Assembly (NCBI RefSeq): GCF_020097135.1
Contig: NZ_CP083608.1
Coordinates: 1,798,001-1,862,000, forward strand
Length of the DNA stretch: 64,000 nt
Source of the DNA: Macrococcus armenti
GTDB taxonomy: Bacteria; Bacillota; Bacilli; Staphylococcales; Staphylococcaceae
Direction: 5' to 3'
In this document: positions 39,853 to 48,903 of the stretch, piece by piece
Layout of the letters: every line of letters begins with the position of its first letter
How positions within the stretch are numbered: position 1 is the first letter of the stretch
Notes under the pieces: generated by a model
What the model saw: the letters and a program-made list of their open reading frames with translations, nothing else
What the model was told of the DNA's origin: nothing
The model's database searches: none
Translations under genes and position numbers: made by a program

Positions 39853-39961
39853 AGTTAGACTTTTTTGATTCACTTTATCTATATGCTTCTTTTTCTAATC
39901 AGTGATATTAGTATCCTTAGTATATAATTAGTTTATATGTCACCTCGAGTTAGGAGTTGTT
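39853..39961. repeat. Duplicated upstream segment (DUF1433 copy 3)
   Basis: Near-identical to 39181-39289. It includes a hairpin (arms GTGAATCAAAAAAGT / ACTTTTTTGATTCAC at 39841-39875) and the region before the ribosome site. Confidence 0.85.
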
Positions 39962-39964
39962 TTA

Positions 39965-40372
39965 ATGGTAAAAAAGAAAATTGTTATTAGTATTATATTA
40001 ATAATATGTGTAGTTATAGGCGGTGTCTATTTCAAAATGAAAAATGACACACGTGAAAAGGAAAAAGAATTATATTATAAAGAACAACAAGAGCGTATTA
40101 CACTTTATCTTAAATACAATACCAAAGAACAAAACACAATTAAGTCTGTAAAGTTCACTAATGTATCAACTACGCCTATAGGAAGTTATGTATTTGAAGG
40201 TTATATAAATGATAACAAAAATAATGACTTTGTTGCATATTCTACACCTGAAAAAAATTATGAATTTGATGGAAATATGTCAGTAGATGAAAAAATACTT
40301 AATCTATTGAAGCCTGCACACGAATTAAAATCACCAGAAAAGATCAAACATGAATTATCAAAAGAAAAATAA
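39965..40372 (+). CDS. DUF1433 domain protein (paralogue 3)
   Basis: The 135-residue third copy has an ATG start and a different membrane helix (KKKIVISIILIICVVIGGVY) but the same REKEKE helix, ERITLYLKYNTKEQNTIKSV and LLKPAHELKSPEKIK end. Its stop directly abuts a copied segment of the 38.1 kb region. Divergence of the membrane part and conservation of the core suggest recombination between copies. Confidence 0.75.
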   Translation: MVKKKIVISIILIICVVIGGVYFKMKNDTREKEKELYYKEQQERITLYLKYNTKEQNTIKSVKFTNVSTTPIGSYVFEGYINDNKNNDFVAYSTPEKNYEFDGNMSVDEKILNLLKPAHELKSPEKIKHELSKEK

Positions 40373-40373
40373 T

Positions 40374-40572
40374 TTTGAATTTCAATGGGCAATCGTTTAA
40401 TTAATATCTTTACTCATTTCTGATTCACCTATCTTATACTTTTATCAAAAGTTTGAAGTTGCTTTGTTATAATAGTCCTAGCTTAATATGATCTAAAAAA
40501 CACGCAAGAAGTCAGATCTTCAAATCTAACTCCTTGCGTGTTGTTTGTATATTTGTAACACGATATTCCTTT
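40374..40572. repeat. Partial duplication of 38134-38480
   Basis: This segment matches 38134-38270 (5' end of the 37748 gene and upstream) joined to 38398-38480 (hairpin and end of the remnant), missing about 125 bases in the middle. The frame of the small gene end and start codon have small indels, so it is not a functional gene. Confidence 0.85.
40499..40542 (-). terminator. Terminator after FAD monooxygenase
   Basis: AACACGCAAGGAGTTAGAT and its near complement (minus strand) are followed by a T run (GTGTTTTTTAG). It is copy B of the 38400 hairpin. Confidence 0.8.
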
Positions 40573-41686
40573 AATTTAACGGTCTTTTATTTAGAAATTC
40601 TGTTTGTTTATTCAAAACATGCTCCGGCATATTTTTTACGACTTTATTGCGTAGTTGAATAAAAGTCTGTGATTCACTTTGTGCCACTTTCCCAATCTTA
40701 CGTGATTTAAGTATCACTTTCTTCGTATGCGGGACGCTTAATTTATCGTATCGTTTTAATGCGACATCTAACGGATGTGCTTTAAGCTGATTTGCAAGAC
40801 ATACTGCATCCTCAATCGCTTGTGACGCACCTTGCCCCATATTCGGTGTCGCTGCATGTGCTGCATCTCCCAATAAAACAACGCGACCTTTCACGAATGA
40901 CTTCAGTGGTTCAATGTCATACATATCATGCTGTATCGGATCTCCCTTAGTTAGTTCGAGCACTGCAAGTACTACTTGTGGGAAATTTTTAAAGTGCTGT
41001 TTTAATTTCTTTAAATTATAATTTTTAAATTCCGTATCGCGTTCTTCGGCATTAATACACAAAAACCAATACACTTCATTGTTGCGCATCGGTACGATAC
41101 CGAATCTTCCTACTTTATCCCAATATTCAATCGCGATATCATTGCTGATACCTGGATTATCACTCGTCCCTCTAAAGCACGTATAACCTTGATATATAGC
41201 CTCACTTCCAGGAAACATCTGACGTCTCGTCTGTGAATGCAGTCCATCTGCTGCAATAACTAAATCAAACTGTTCTTTCTTACCATCAGCTGTTTTAATA
41301 ATGCCTGCATCATAATCTTTAATCGTAACAACTTCCTGTATAAGACGTACTTTACCTTTAAAGTGACGCCTTAGTATATCATGCAGTGCACTGCGCTGTA
41401 TCGTAACGTTATCTTCGCTTTGTTTTTTAAAGTTAACGCGATTTAAGTATGTATCATGGCCATCTCTCAGTTGTGCCGCTACAAGTACATTGCCTTCACG
41501 TTTAATTTCATCTGCGATACCATAGGGAGCTAATGCACGAATTGCATTCCCACCTACGCCGAGCCCTACCCCTTCTTGTTTCAGTACGTGGCGTTTTTCG
41601 AATATTTCTACTTGATGTCCTTGTTTTTCCAGTAAGATTGCAGCTGTTAAACCGCCGATTCCTGCACCGATAATTCCTATACGCAT
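40571..41686 (-). CDS. FAD-dependent aromatic monooxygenase-like oxidoreductase
   Basis: The 371-residue flavoprotein has the N-terminal dinucleotide fold GIIGAGIGGLTAA, the middle motif DGLHSQTR and the second FAD motif GDAAHAATPNMGQGASQAIE. It resembles salicylate hydroxylase-type enzymes that use NAD(P)H and O2. Start overlaps the upstream GNAT stop by 10 bases with ggagtg ribosome site. Substrate unknown. Confidence 0.88.
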   Translation of the reverse strand: MRIGIIGAGIGGLTAAILLEKQGHQVEIFEKRHVLKQEGVGLGVGGNAIRALAPYGIADEIKREGNVLVAAQLRDGHDTYLNRVNFKKQSEDNVTIQRSALHDILRRHFKGKVRLIQEVVTIKDYDAGIIKTADGKKEQFDLVIAADGLHSQTRRQMFPGSEAIYQGYTCFRGTSDNPGISNDIAIEYWDKVGRFGIVPMRNNEVYWFLCINAEERDTEFKNYNLKKLKQHFKNFPQVVLAVLELTKGDPIQHDMYDIEPLKSFVKGRVVLLGDAAHAATPNMGQGASQAIEDAVCLANQLKAHPLDVALKRYDKLSVPHTKKVILKSRKIGKVAQSESQTFIQLRNKVVKNMPEHVLNKQTEFLNKRPLN

Positions 41687-42159
41687 GTGATCACTCCATT
41701 AATTTCATATTGATAATAGTAATAGCTTTCGTCTTTATCGATACACTTAAAGTTGAGTGACTCCAGTAAATGCTGCGATACTGTGTTATCCAGTAAAGCA
41801 AGTGCCTTTACAGTTAATTTCGGGTGAATTTCTGAAAAGTAAGAAAGCAAACAATTTAATGCTTCGTGTGCATACCCTTGTCGTCTAAAAGGCGCTTCAA
41901 TATGATAACCGATTTCAATTTCATAATTACGGTTTGGTGGTCCACTAAGCGACGCCTCACCAATAATCACATTTTCTAATTTCAAAACCCATGTGCCATA
42001 ACCAATTCTGTCAGGCATCATATGCTGTTTGAACACTTCCTGTATATATTTACTATCATACTTATAACTTGATAATACTTCCTCTAAATTCTGAGCGCAT
42101 AAAGCGTCAATCTTTAAACGTTCTGTTCTAAGTTGTTGAATACCAACAGCACTTTTCAT
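41677..42159 (-). CDS. GNAT N-acetyltransferase (RimJ/RimL type)
   Basis: The 160-residue protein starts LRTERLKIDAL, typical of the Acetyltransf_3 group. GYHIEAPFRRQGYAHEALN is the acetyl-CoA binding loop near residue 97. The ATG has aggtgagc upstream. It is the first gene of a two-gene unit with the FAD monooxygenase. Substrate unknown. Confidence 0.87.
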   Translation of the reverse strand: MKSAVGIQQLRTERLKIDALCAQNLEEVLSSYKYDSKYIQEVFKQHMMPDRIGYGTWVLKLENVIIGEASLSGPPNRNYEIEIGYHIEAPFRRQGYAHEALNCLLSYFSEIHPKLTVKALALLDNTVSQHLLESLNFKCIDKDESYYYYQYEINGVITCV

Positions 42160-42234
42160 CTGCTCACCTGATTCCGTTTATATATGCTCATTATACAATA
42201 TCCCGACTTTAATTACTGTTATTTGTATAATGAA

Positions 42235-42263
42235 AGACCGCCAGAATTAAACTCTGGCGGTCT
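42235..42263 (-). terminator. Terminator after yidC
   Basis: Arms AGACCGCCAGA and TCTGGCGGTCT with a loop of seven bases, just after the stop of yidC. Confidence 0.75.
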
Positions 42264-42268
42264 GCTTT

Positions 42269-43000
42269 TTACTCAATATTTTTATAAAGTTTATGAGATA
42301 AATATTGCTGGAAAATCATAAAAATCGCACCAACTGACCAGTATAATGGCAATGCAGCCGGTGAATGAAAACTGATGAATATAATCATTATCGGACTGAT
42401 AAATAACATCGGTTTCATTTGCTTACGCGTGCTCTCAGGCATATACTGAAACGATATCCATGACTGCAGGAAGTACAAAGTACCTGCAATTAACATCATT
42501 ATGATGTCCGGAGACCCAAGATTAAACCATAAGAAACTTTGTGCTGCTATTTCTTTACTATGTGTAATTGCAAAGTATAGAGCCATCAGTATCGGTGTCT
42601 GAATAATAATCGGTAAGCAACCCATATTCATAGGACTAACGTTGTACTTACCATATACCTTTAATAATTCACGCGTTAGAGCTGCTTTCTCTTCATCGTC
42701 TTTCGCAGCATTAATCTGATCTTGTAACTTTTTTATTTCAGGCTGTGCCAGTTTCATATTGCCCTGCATTTCTTTTTGACGTTTCGTCGCATTCAGCATC
42801 ATCGGTAAAAGTAGCAAACGTACACAGACAGTGACGAGTACAATACCCATACCATAACTTCCGTCAAAGAAACTTCCGAAATATTTGATTAAATCCGAGA
42901 ATGGTTGCACTAATGACTGATGGAAGAAACCATCTTCTTTCGGTGCACACCCTGTAAGTAATAATAATAAAGTTGTGAGTAAAACGATTATTCTTTTCAA
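42269..43000 (-). CDS. yidC: YidC/Oxa1-type membrane protein insertase
   Basis: The 243-residue protein has a lipoprotein signal with LTGC near residue 17 and five membrane segments. It helps insert and fold membrane proteins with SecYEG. The family segments YGMGIVLVTVCVRLLLLPMM (with the conserved Arg) and PMNMGCLPIIIQTPILMALY are clear. It starts at TTG with ggagg upstream. It is shorter than common staphylococcal YidC (about 290) and lacks a long basic tail, so it may be a second, divergent YidC. Confidence 0.9.
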   Translation of the reverse strand: MKRIIVLLTTLLLLLTGCAPKEDGFFHQSLVQPFSDLIKYFGSFFDGSYGMGIVLVTVCVRLLLLPMMLNATKRQKEMQGNMKLAQPEIKKLQDQINAAKDDEEKAALTRELLKVYGKYNVSPMNMGCLPIIIQTPILMALYFAITHSKEIAAQSFLWFNLGSPDIIMMLIAGTLYFLQSWISFQYMPESTRKQMKPMLFISPIMIIFISFHSPAALPLYWSVGAIFMIFQQYLSHKLYKNIE

Positions 43001-43030
43001 ATTTATTCCTCCTGTATATTAATTTTGTGA

Positions 43031-43300
43031 TTAATATACAGGCATTGCCTCAACATCATCAGACTGCCTCGACAAACATTTAATACGCCATATTAACGTT
43101 TTGGATATCAGTATACACGTATACGTTACTTTATGCTTTATTTTTCTGACTTCAACCCAGCACGTATCAACTTTAATACGTGAAATCGTGTGAAGAACAA
43201 GGAATAAAAAGGCAGTGAAGTATGGAATCAAATATAGCAGTTTAAATAAAAGATAACGCCATAGCAAATCTTCGGTTAACAAGTTAATGAAGAGCTCCAT
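43031..43300 (-). CDS. Small membrane protein (hypothetical)
   Basis: The 89-residue ORF begins with an ATG after aaaggggtgaaggg and encodes one or two N-terminal membrane segments (residues 14-42) and a basic C-terminal part with several Cys. It ends 30 bases before yidC, so it could be cotranscribed. It is not recognised, and it could be a chance frame. Confidence 0.45.
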   Translation of the reverse strand: MELFINLLTEDLLWRYLLFKLLYLIPYFTAFLFLVLHTISRIKVDTCWVEVRKIKHKVTYTCILISKTLIWRIKCLSRQSDDVEAMPVY

Positions 43301-43388
43301 CCCTTCACCCCTTTCGTATATTAGTATAGATAGAATAACATAATTTGGTGGATTGAGGGTAGTTATGTTATATTAAAATTAACAAATT

Positions 43389-43560
43389 AAGGAGGCATCA
43401 ACATATACGTGATGGACAATCAATAATGAGAGATGAGACGTTAATTTTATTTAACACATTTCATGTGCATATGCACCATTATTGGGATAAGTCTGTCTAA
43501 TTGTTGTTTCTCAACGTTTATTTGGCATACCCTCTATGTGCTTATGCACTTAGGGGGTAT
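43389..43560 (+). promoter_or_regulatory. Translational attenuator with leader peptides for ABC-F gene
   Basis: A strong aaggagg (43389-43395) serves a tiny leader ORF (MDNQ, ATG 43412) whose TAA overlaps the ATG of a second leader ORF (43426-43500, 24 codons, MRDETLILFNTFHVHMHHYW, then DKSV). Downstream, arms 43527-43541 and 43546-43560 form a 15-pair stem that hides the ggggg ribosome site of the ABC-F gene. The palindrome GTGCATATGCAC inside the leader could pair with the first arm. Confidence 0.75.
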
Positions 43561-43564
43561 ATTT

Positions 43565-45160
43565 ATGTTTAAAATGAATAATGAGATATTAAGATGCGAC
43601 ACGAAAATAATCCAGAAAAATATTAGCTTTGAAATTGAAGTTGGGCAACACGTTGCACTAATCGGTAGAAATGGCGTGGGAAAAACAACTTTGCTAAATA
43701 AGATAAAAAATGATTTCAATGCCGGCATGCTACTCCAGTCAAATGAAAACTTAGATTTAACTATTTTAGAATATTGTTTATCTGCACATCCTAAACTTCT
43801 GAAAATCAAAAGTGATATTCAATATAATTATCTAGCAATAGAAGCGTACATTGCACATGGTGGATATGAAACTGAACATGCTATCGTTGTTCAATTAAAG
43901 AAGTTCGGATTCAATGAAAAGGATATTGATAGAAAATTATCTACACTTTCAGGTGGAGAGATTACAAAGGTCGGTATCGTAAGACTACTTTGTCAATCTT
44001 ATGATTTATTAATTTTCGATGAACCTACTAATCATATAGACAGCGATACAAGAAACTGGTTGATAAAATGGATGAATGAAAGTAAGCATACTATTATCTA
44101 CGCAACACACGACAGACATTTTATTAACACAACTGCACATAAAATAATTGAAATGTCAGAAGAAGGTTTACGCACGTTTAACTTAAATTATGATGAATAT
44201 AAAAAGCAAAAAGATATTGAATATGAAACAAATCAAAATTTAATAGAAAAAGAAAGAAAAGAACGTAAAAAAGTTCAAAGTATGATTCAAGAGTATAAAG
44301 AATGGTTTCAGAGTGCTAATAGTAAAGCAAGTGTCAGGGACCCTGCAGAGCAAAAGAAGGTATCAAAAATTGCACGACGTTTTAAAACTAAAGAACAACA
44401 TTTTCTGCAAAATGAAAAACAATCAAAAGGAAAACCAGTTAACAAAGAAAGAAAAGAGTATATACTAAAAGGCAATCAGACAAATATTAAAAACTTTATA
44501 ACTTTTAATAATGTTAGCTACTCAATTGAAGGTAATAATATTTTTGAAAATGTGAATTTTTCAATATCACAGTCGGAAAAAATATGCATTACCGGAAAAA
44601 ATGGTAGCGGAAAATCAACATTGCTCAAATTAATATTAAGTGAAATTCAACCGACAAGTGGTAACATTAATATTAATCCTTCTATTAGTATTGGATATTT
44701 TTCACAACACTTAGAAATACTGAATTTGAAATATACTGTACTAGAGGAAGTGCTATCTATAAAAGAGATGAATGAGTCTTATGCAAGGACAATCTTAGCA
44801 TCTTTCAGATTTAAAGAAGATTTAGTTAGAGAGAAAATAATAAATCTTTCAATGGGAGAAAAATGCAGATTAGCTTTAGTTAAGTTATTTTTTCAGAATC
44901 CTCATTTACTTATATTAGATGAGCCGACGAACTATTTTGATATTGAGATGCAGGAAATATTGGAAAATATGTTATTAAAATTTGAGGGCACAATAATATT
45001 TGTTACTCATGACCAACATTTTAAGGAAAAAATTGCTTCAAGAATTTTCACAATTAAAAATAAAACAGTTATCGATTCCCATAAGTATATTCAAGGAAAA
45101 GTTGATACTGAAAACTTAATTAAACAATTATATAACATTCCAACTGAATCAGAACTTTAA
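43565..45160 (+). CDS. ABC-F ribosomal protection protein (Sal-like)
   Basis: The 531-residue protein has two ATPase halves and no membrane part. Walker A: GRNGVGKT and GKNGSGKS; signatures LSGGEITKVG and LSMGEKCRLA; Walker B: DEPTNHID and DEPTNYFD. The linker between them, including KASVRDPAEQKKVSKIARRF, resembles the Sal(A) type of staphylococcal ABC-F proteins, from memory. Those displace lincosamides, pleuromutilins and streptogramin A from the ribosome. I chose the ATG at 43565 with ggggg 7 bases upstream. The attenuator upstream supports antibiotic-inducible expression. Confidence 0.85.
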   Translation: MFKMNNEILRCDTKIIQKNISFEIEVGQHVALIGRNGVGKTTLLNKIKNDFNAGMLLQSNENLDLTILEYCLSAHPKLLKIKSDIQYNYLAIEAYIAHGGYETEHAIVVQLKKFGFNEKDIDRKLSTLSGGEITKVGIVRLLCQSYDLLIFDEPTNHIDSDTRNWLIKWMNESKHTIIYATHDRHFINTTAHKIIEMSEEGLRTFNLNYDEYKKQKDIEYETNQNLIEKERKERKKVQSMIQEYKEWFQSANSKASVRDPAEQKKVSKIARRFKTKEQHFLQNEKQSKGKPVNKERKEYILKGNQTNIKNFITFNNVSYSIEGNNIFENVNFSISQSEKICITGKNGSGKSTLLKLILSEIQPTSGNININPSISIGYFSQHLEILNLKYTVLEEVLSIKEMNESYARTILASFRFKEDLVREKIINLSMGEKCRLALVKLFFQNPHLLILDEPTNYFDIEMQEILENMLLKFEGTIIFVTHDQHFKEKIASRIFTIKNKTVIDSHKYIQGKVDTENLIKQLYNIPTESEL

Positions 45161-45173
45161 AATGAAATATACT

Positions 45174-45206
45174 AAAATGAGTGTCCATAAGCTGGACACT
45201 CATTTT
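45174..45206. terminator. Bidirectional terminator
   Basis: AAAATGAGTGTCCA and its complement around TAAGC, with short A and T runs. Confidence 0.8.
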
Positions 45207-45263
45207 AATTTCTCACTCGAATGACGACTCGCAGAAACTCATACTACTCCATTACTCCACCGC

Positions 45264-47324
45264 TTAATATTTTCTCATTAATCTCAAACTGTTTAATGTC
45301 ACCAGTAATGTTGCGCCCATGTCAGCAAATATTGCAATCCATAATGTTAGCCATCCTGGTATAACAAGGAGTATCGCCAGTAACTTCAAGCCGAGTGCAA
45401 AGGCGATGTTCTGCTTAATAACCTTCATTGTTCTTCTGCTGAGGTCGATCACTTTCGGCAAGTCTCCTAAATTATCTTTCATCAAGGCGATATCTGCTGT
45501 TTCTAATGCTGTATCAGTCGCTGCCCCACCCATCGAGAAACCGACATCTGCTTGTGCAAGTGCCGGTGCATCATTTACGCCGTCACCGATCATAGCAACT
45601 TTGCTGTTTTGCTGATATTGCTGAATTAGATGCAGTTTATCCTCAGGCAGTAATCCGGCGTGTACTGTTGAAACACCGACTTCTTCTCCAATTGAAGTGC
45701 CGACATTTTCATTATCTCCTGTTAGCATCAAAGTTTTTATATTCATGCGTTTTAATTGCTGTATTACATTTGCCGCTTCATCTCTCACAGTATCTTTAAT
45801 GAAGAACACCGTGTAAGCTTTATCGTATTCTCCAAATATTACGACCGTACTTCCGGAAACGTACAATTCATCGATACGTGTAATTGTTTCACGTGACAAT
45901 TGAAAGAATTCCTGCTTGCCGATTCGATACTCTGTGCCATTTATTATTCCTTTAACGCCCATTCCTGCAATCACTTCGTAGTTGTCTACTTCAACTTTAC
46001 TATCTTCACTGAGTCCTACTGTTATCGCACGGCTTAACGGATGGCCTGAGTCCGATTCGAGCGCGTATATGTATGCATCACGCTGCGTTTCAAAATCCTC
46101 TCTTAAAACAACGACAGGTTCACCTTTCGTTAACGTTCCTGTTTTATCAAAAGCTATCGTATTAATATGCCCTGCGTTTTCCAGGTGCACGCCACCTTTA
46201 ATCAGAACACCTTCTTTTGCGGCACGGCCGATTGCTGTAACGATTGCAACTGGTGTAGATATCACGAGTGCGCACGGACAACCGACGACAAGTATGGATA
46301 ACCCTTGATATAAGTAATGTTTAAAGTCACCACCAAACATCGGCGGAATAATAATAACGCATAATGCAATTGCCATAATGAAAGGTGTATAATATTTCGC
46401 AAATCGGTCGACAAATTGCTGTGCCGGCGCTTTCTTACTTTGCGCTTCTTCAACGAGATGTATCATCTGAGCGAGTTTCGTATCATTACTATGTGCTGTA
46501 ACGCGTACTAATAATTGCCCCGTAATATTAAGTGTTCCGGCATATACACGGTCCTCCGTATGTTTACTTACCGGCATACTCTCTCCAGTAATACTTGCTT
46601 CGTTAATTGTACTCTGTCCTTCTATTACCATTCCGTCAACCGGCACTTTCTTACCTGGTAACACACGCACGATTGAACCAGGTGTAATATCGATAACATC
46701 TACTTCAATAAAAGTATCACCTTTCATTACAAGTGCAGTATCTGGTGCAATATCAATAAGCGATGCAATGCCTGCACGTGATTTGTCCATCGCATAAGTT
46801 TCAAGCATCTCACTAATCGCAAACAATATTACAACCATCGCCCCTTCTTGCAGCTCTCCGATTAATGCCGCACCAATAACAGCAATTGTCATCAATACAT
46901 TCATATCAAATTTAAGTTTAATAAGCCCTTTCATTCCTTCTATGAATAAACGATAACCGCCAACGATCATACTTATAATAAAAAGTATAATCGTTATAAT
47001 GTGCGCGTCACCAATATATTTTCCGCTCATGATACTTACTATGAATAAGGCGCATGCAATAAAAAACGGGATATTTTCCTTTCTTTTATAAAACGGTTCA
47101 TGATGCGCTGCTTTCATATGGGCTGGGCGCACTTTTATATTATCAAACTTCCCTGCGGCTTCCAGCGCTTCTAGCGTTACATCCCCTGTCACTTCAAGTT
47201 TAGCCGCACCAAAGTTTAAATTAACAGATTCTACACCTTCTATCTGCTCGACATTATGCTGAAACTTCGCTGCACAATTTGTACATGATAACCCTTCTAA
47301 ACGATAAACTTCTTTATGCGTCAT
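45264..47324 (-). CDS. cadA: Cadmium/zinc-exporting P-type ATPase CadA
   Basis: The 686-residue P1B-type ATPase has one N-terminal heavy-metal domain (LSCTNCAAKF, near residue 12), eight membrane segments, the CPC motif in GCPCALVIS, the phosphorylation loop DKTGTLTKG and the hinge GDGVNDAPAL. It exports Cd2+ and Zn2+. I chose the ATG at 47324 with ggag 9 bases upstream, inside the end of cadC; earlier in-frame ATGs at 47339 and 47333 overlap or precede that site. It is the second gene of a cadC-cadA operon. Confidence 0.93.
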   Translation of the reverse strand: MTHKEVYRLEGLSCTNCAAKFQHNVEQIEGVESVNLNFGAAKLEVTGDVTLEALEAAGKFDNIKVRPAHMKAAHHEPFYKRKENIPFFIACALFIVSIMSGKYIGDAHIITIILFIISMIVGGYRLFIEGMKGLIKLKFDMNVLMTIAVIGAALIGELQEGAMVVILFAISEMLETYAMDKSRAGIASLIDIAPDTALVMKGDTFIEVDVIDITPGSIVRVLPGKKVPVDGMVIEGQSTINEASITGESMPVSKHTEDRVYAGTLNITGQLLVRVTAHSNDTKLAQMIHLVEEAQSKKAPAQQFVDRFAKYYTPFIMAIALCVIIIPPMFGGDFKHYLYQGLSILVVGCPCALVISTPVAIVTAIGRAAKEGVLIKGGVHLENAGHINTIAFDKTGTLTKGEPVVVLREDFETQRDAYIYALESDSGHPLSRAITVGLSEDSKVEVDNYEVIAGMGVKGIINGTEYRIGKQEFFQLSRETITRIDELYVSGSTVVIFGEYDKAYTVFFIKDTVRDEAANVIQQLKRMNIKTLMLTGDNENVGTSIGEEVGVSTVHAGLLPEDKLHLIQQYQQNSKVAMIGDGVNDAPALAQADVGFSMGGAATDTALETADIALMKDNLGDLPKVIDLSRRTMKVIKQNIAFALGLKLLAILLVIPGWLTLWIAIFADMGATLLVTLNSLRLMRKY

Positions 47325-47676
47325 GTTCTTCATCTCCATGAACGAGCGCTGTTTGAATCAGCGTTCTAATATGATCGTCTTTCAGACTGTAAAAAGCATT
47401 CTTGCCCACTTTCTCTACTTGTACGATATGTGCCTTATGCAAATATCTTAAATGATGGCTTGTCGTTGCAATTGTCGCGCCGATAATATTTGCGATATCA
47501 CATACGCATAATTTTTCTTCAATTAATAAACTGTAGCAGATGAACAGTCGATTTTTATCAGCCAGCGCTTTAAATATTAAGAGCATCGACATAACATCTA
47601 TGTTATCCAACTCATGCTTTACACTAGCTACAACCTTTTCATCAAATATGTATACATCACAAACTTCATTACTCAT
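47314..47676 (-). CDS. cadC: Metal-responsive ArsR/SmtB repressor CadC
   Basis: The 120-residue winged-helix repressor carries the CadC metal site: ELCVCD-like KLCVCDIANII near residue 56 plus Cys6 near the N-terminus (NEVCDVY). Recognition helix ATTSHHLRYLHKA follows. It releases its operator on binding Cd2+ or Zn2+. The ATG has gtggag upstream. It overlaps cadA slightly, so both are regulated together. Confidence 0.93.
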   Translation of the reverse strand: MSNEVCDVYIFDEKVVASVKHELDNIDVMSMLLIFKALADKNRLFICYSLLIEEKLCVCDIANIIGATIATTSHHLRYLHKAHIVQVEKVGKNAFYSLKDDHIRTLIQTALVHGDEEHDA

Positions 47677-47689
47677 TTCTCCACCTCAT

Positions 47690-47746
47690 TCAAATATATA
47701 TTTGATTATAGTATATGCTTATTTACACAATCAAACAATCATTTGA
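47690..47746 (-). promoter_or_regulatory. cad promoter and two CadC operators
   Basis: On the minus strand -35 TTGATT (47729-47734) and -10 TATAAT (47705-47710) are 18 bases apart. A perfect palindrome TCAAATATATATTTGA lies at 47690-47705, touching the -10. A second, imperfect TCAAACAATCATTTGA lies at 47731-47746 over the -35. The first matches the known cad operator pattern. Confidence 0.8.
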
Positions 47747-47819
47747 ATGTAATGTTTAAAAAAATGTTACACGGGAATAGGCATAACGACAAATAATAAA
47801 AAGGGAGTTTTAATCCATT

Positions 47820-48050
47820 ATGGAATCAGGCAGTAATTATTTAAAAATCGAACTAACGTTAGATAACAACGAGAAAGTGTATCATTATGAATTTTTCTCA
47901 ACCGATGAGAAGATTGCGTATAACAACTTCATTACGAAGTGCGATCGTAACGATACAGGATTTTTACCGATTAATGACGGAGAACATAATTGTGCAATTA
48001 ACCTCAACAAAATTGTTAAAATAACGCCGCTTGAAGCGACTAATATTTAA
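47820..48050 (+). CDS. Hypothetical protein
   Basis: The 76-residue acidic protein (YLKIELTLDNNEKVYHYEFF) is not recognised; it has no signal peptide. The ATG has gggag about 12 bases upstream, which is long. A perfect terminator follows directly. It is divergent from cadC. Confidence 0.6.
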   Translation: MESGSNYLKIELTLDNNEKVYHYEFFSTDEKIAYNNFITKCDRNDTGFLPINDGEHNCAINLNKIVKITPLEATNI

Positions 48051-48052
48051 TA

Positions 48053-48088
48053 AATAAAGCACCCGGAAAATTTTCCGGGTGCTTTATT
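48053..48088. terminator. Bidirectional terminator
   Basis: Perfect 18-base arms (AATAAAGCACCCGGAAAA and complement) between converging genes. Confidence 0.88.
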
Positions 48089-48731
48089 CATACTTGTCTT
48101 CATCCACAACACGCTCCATAAATGTATCAACGAGTTTACCATGTTTATTAATACGGACAGCACTTAAATGTTCATAGTTCCCTGCACCAGTATCAATTTT
48201 TAATACATTACGATTTTTATCATACTCGGGTTTTCCACTTTCAGTCGGTGTATGACCAATGACCTGTAATTTATTCATGCGTTTTAGTTTCCCACGATAA
48301 CGCAGTACACACCATGAACTTTCCGTACTGAACTTCCTGAAATTTAACCAGTTAACGCCGGCATGAGATACATATATTACATCATTCTCATAATATAACG
48401 GCAAGCAGTGCATCCATTCAATATCCTGGTGAAGGAGTTTCATTGAATAATACTTTAATGTACGGCTATAGTTGTCTTTCATCTGTGATGGTTGTGTGTT
48501 TTCTCGGATGTACTTTATCATCTTATATTCATGATTACCTTTTATACAAACCGTATCAGGATACATTTCGCATAACTTTCTAATGTGGAACACGACGTCT
48601 TTAGAATTACGCCCTTTATTAATGTAGTCTCCTACAAATATCAACTGTTCCTCTCCCTTTTTCCAGTGCTTCAATATTTTCTTTAAAGTGTAGAAACATC
48701 CATGTACATCGCCTACGATAAAGTAATTCAT
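48084..48731 (-). CDS. Metallophosphoesterase (serine/threonine protein phosphatase-like)
   Basis: The 215-residue protein has the calcineurin-like metal motifs: GDVHGCF near residue 8, GDYINKGRNS near residue 34, GNHEYKM near residue 66, and later SHAGVNW and GHTPTESG. It is close to the bacterial PrpA/ApaH-like type and should dephosphorylate protein or nucleotide substrates. The ATG at 48731 is 8 bases from aagga; an upstream in-frame start overlaps it. Confidence 0.88.
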   Translation of the reverse strand: MNYFIVGDVHGCFYTLKKILKHWKKGEEQLIFVGDYINKGRNSKDVVFHIRKLCEMYPDTVCIKGNHEYKMIKYIRENTQPSQMKDNYSRTLKYYSMKLLHQDIEWMHCLPLYYENDVIYVSHAGVNWLNFRKFSTESSWCVLRYRGKLKRMNKLQVIGHTPTESGKPEYDKNRNVLKIDTGAGNYEHLSAVRINKHGKLVDTFMERVVDEDKYE

Positions 48732-48903
48732 CTTTGCCATCCTTAATCATTAGTTTGTTAACATTAACTGATTATAATTCAAATCGAAAAAAATGAAACC
48801 CTATTTTATTATATTCAAAAAAATAAGAAAACTCTTACAATTATAATTCGGAATTTGATACAATTAATTCATAATGAATAAAAAATAAAGGAAGTGAATG
48901 ATT

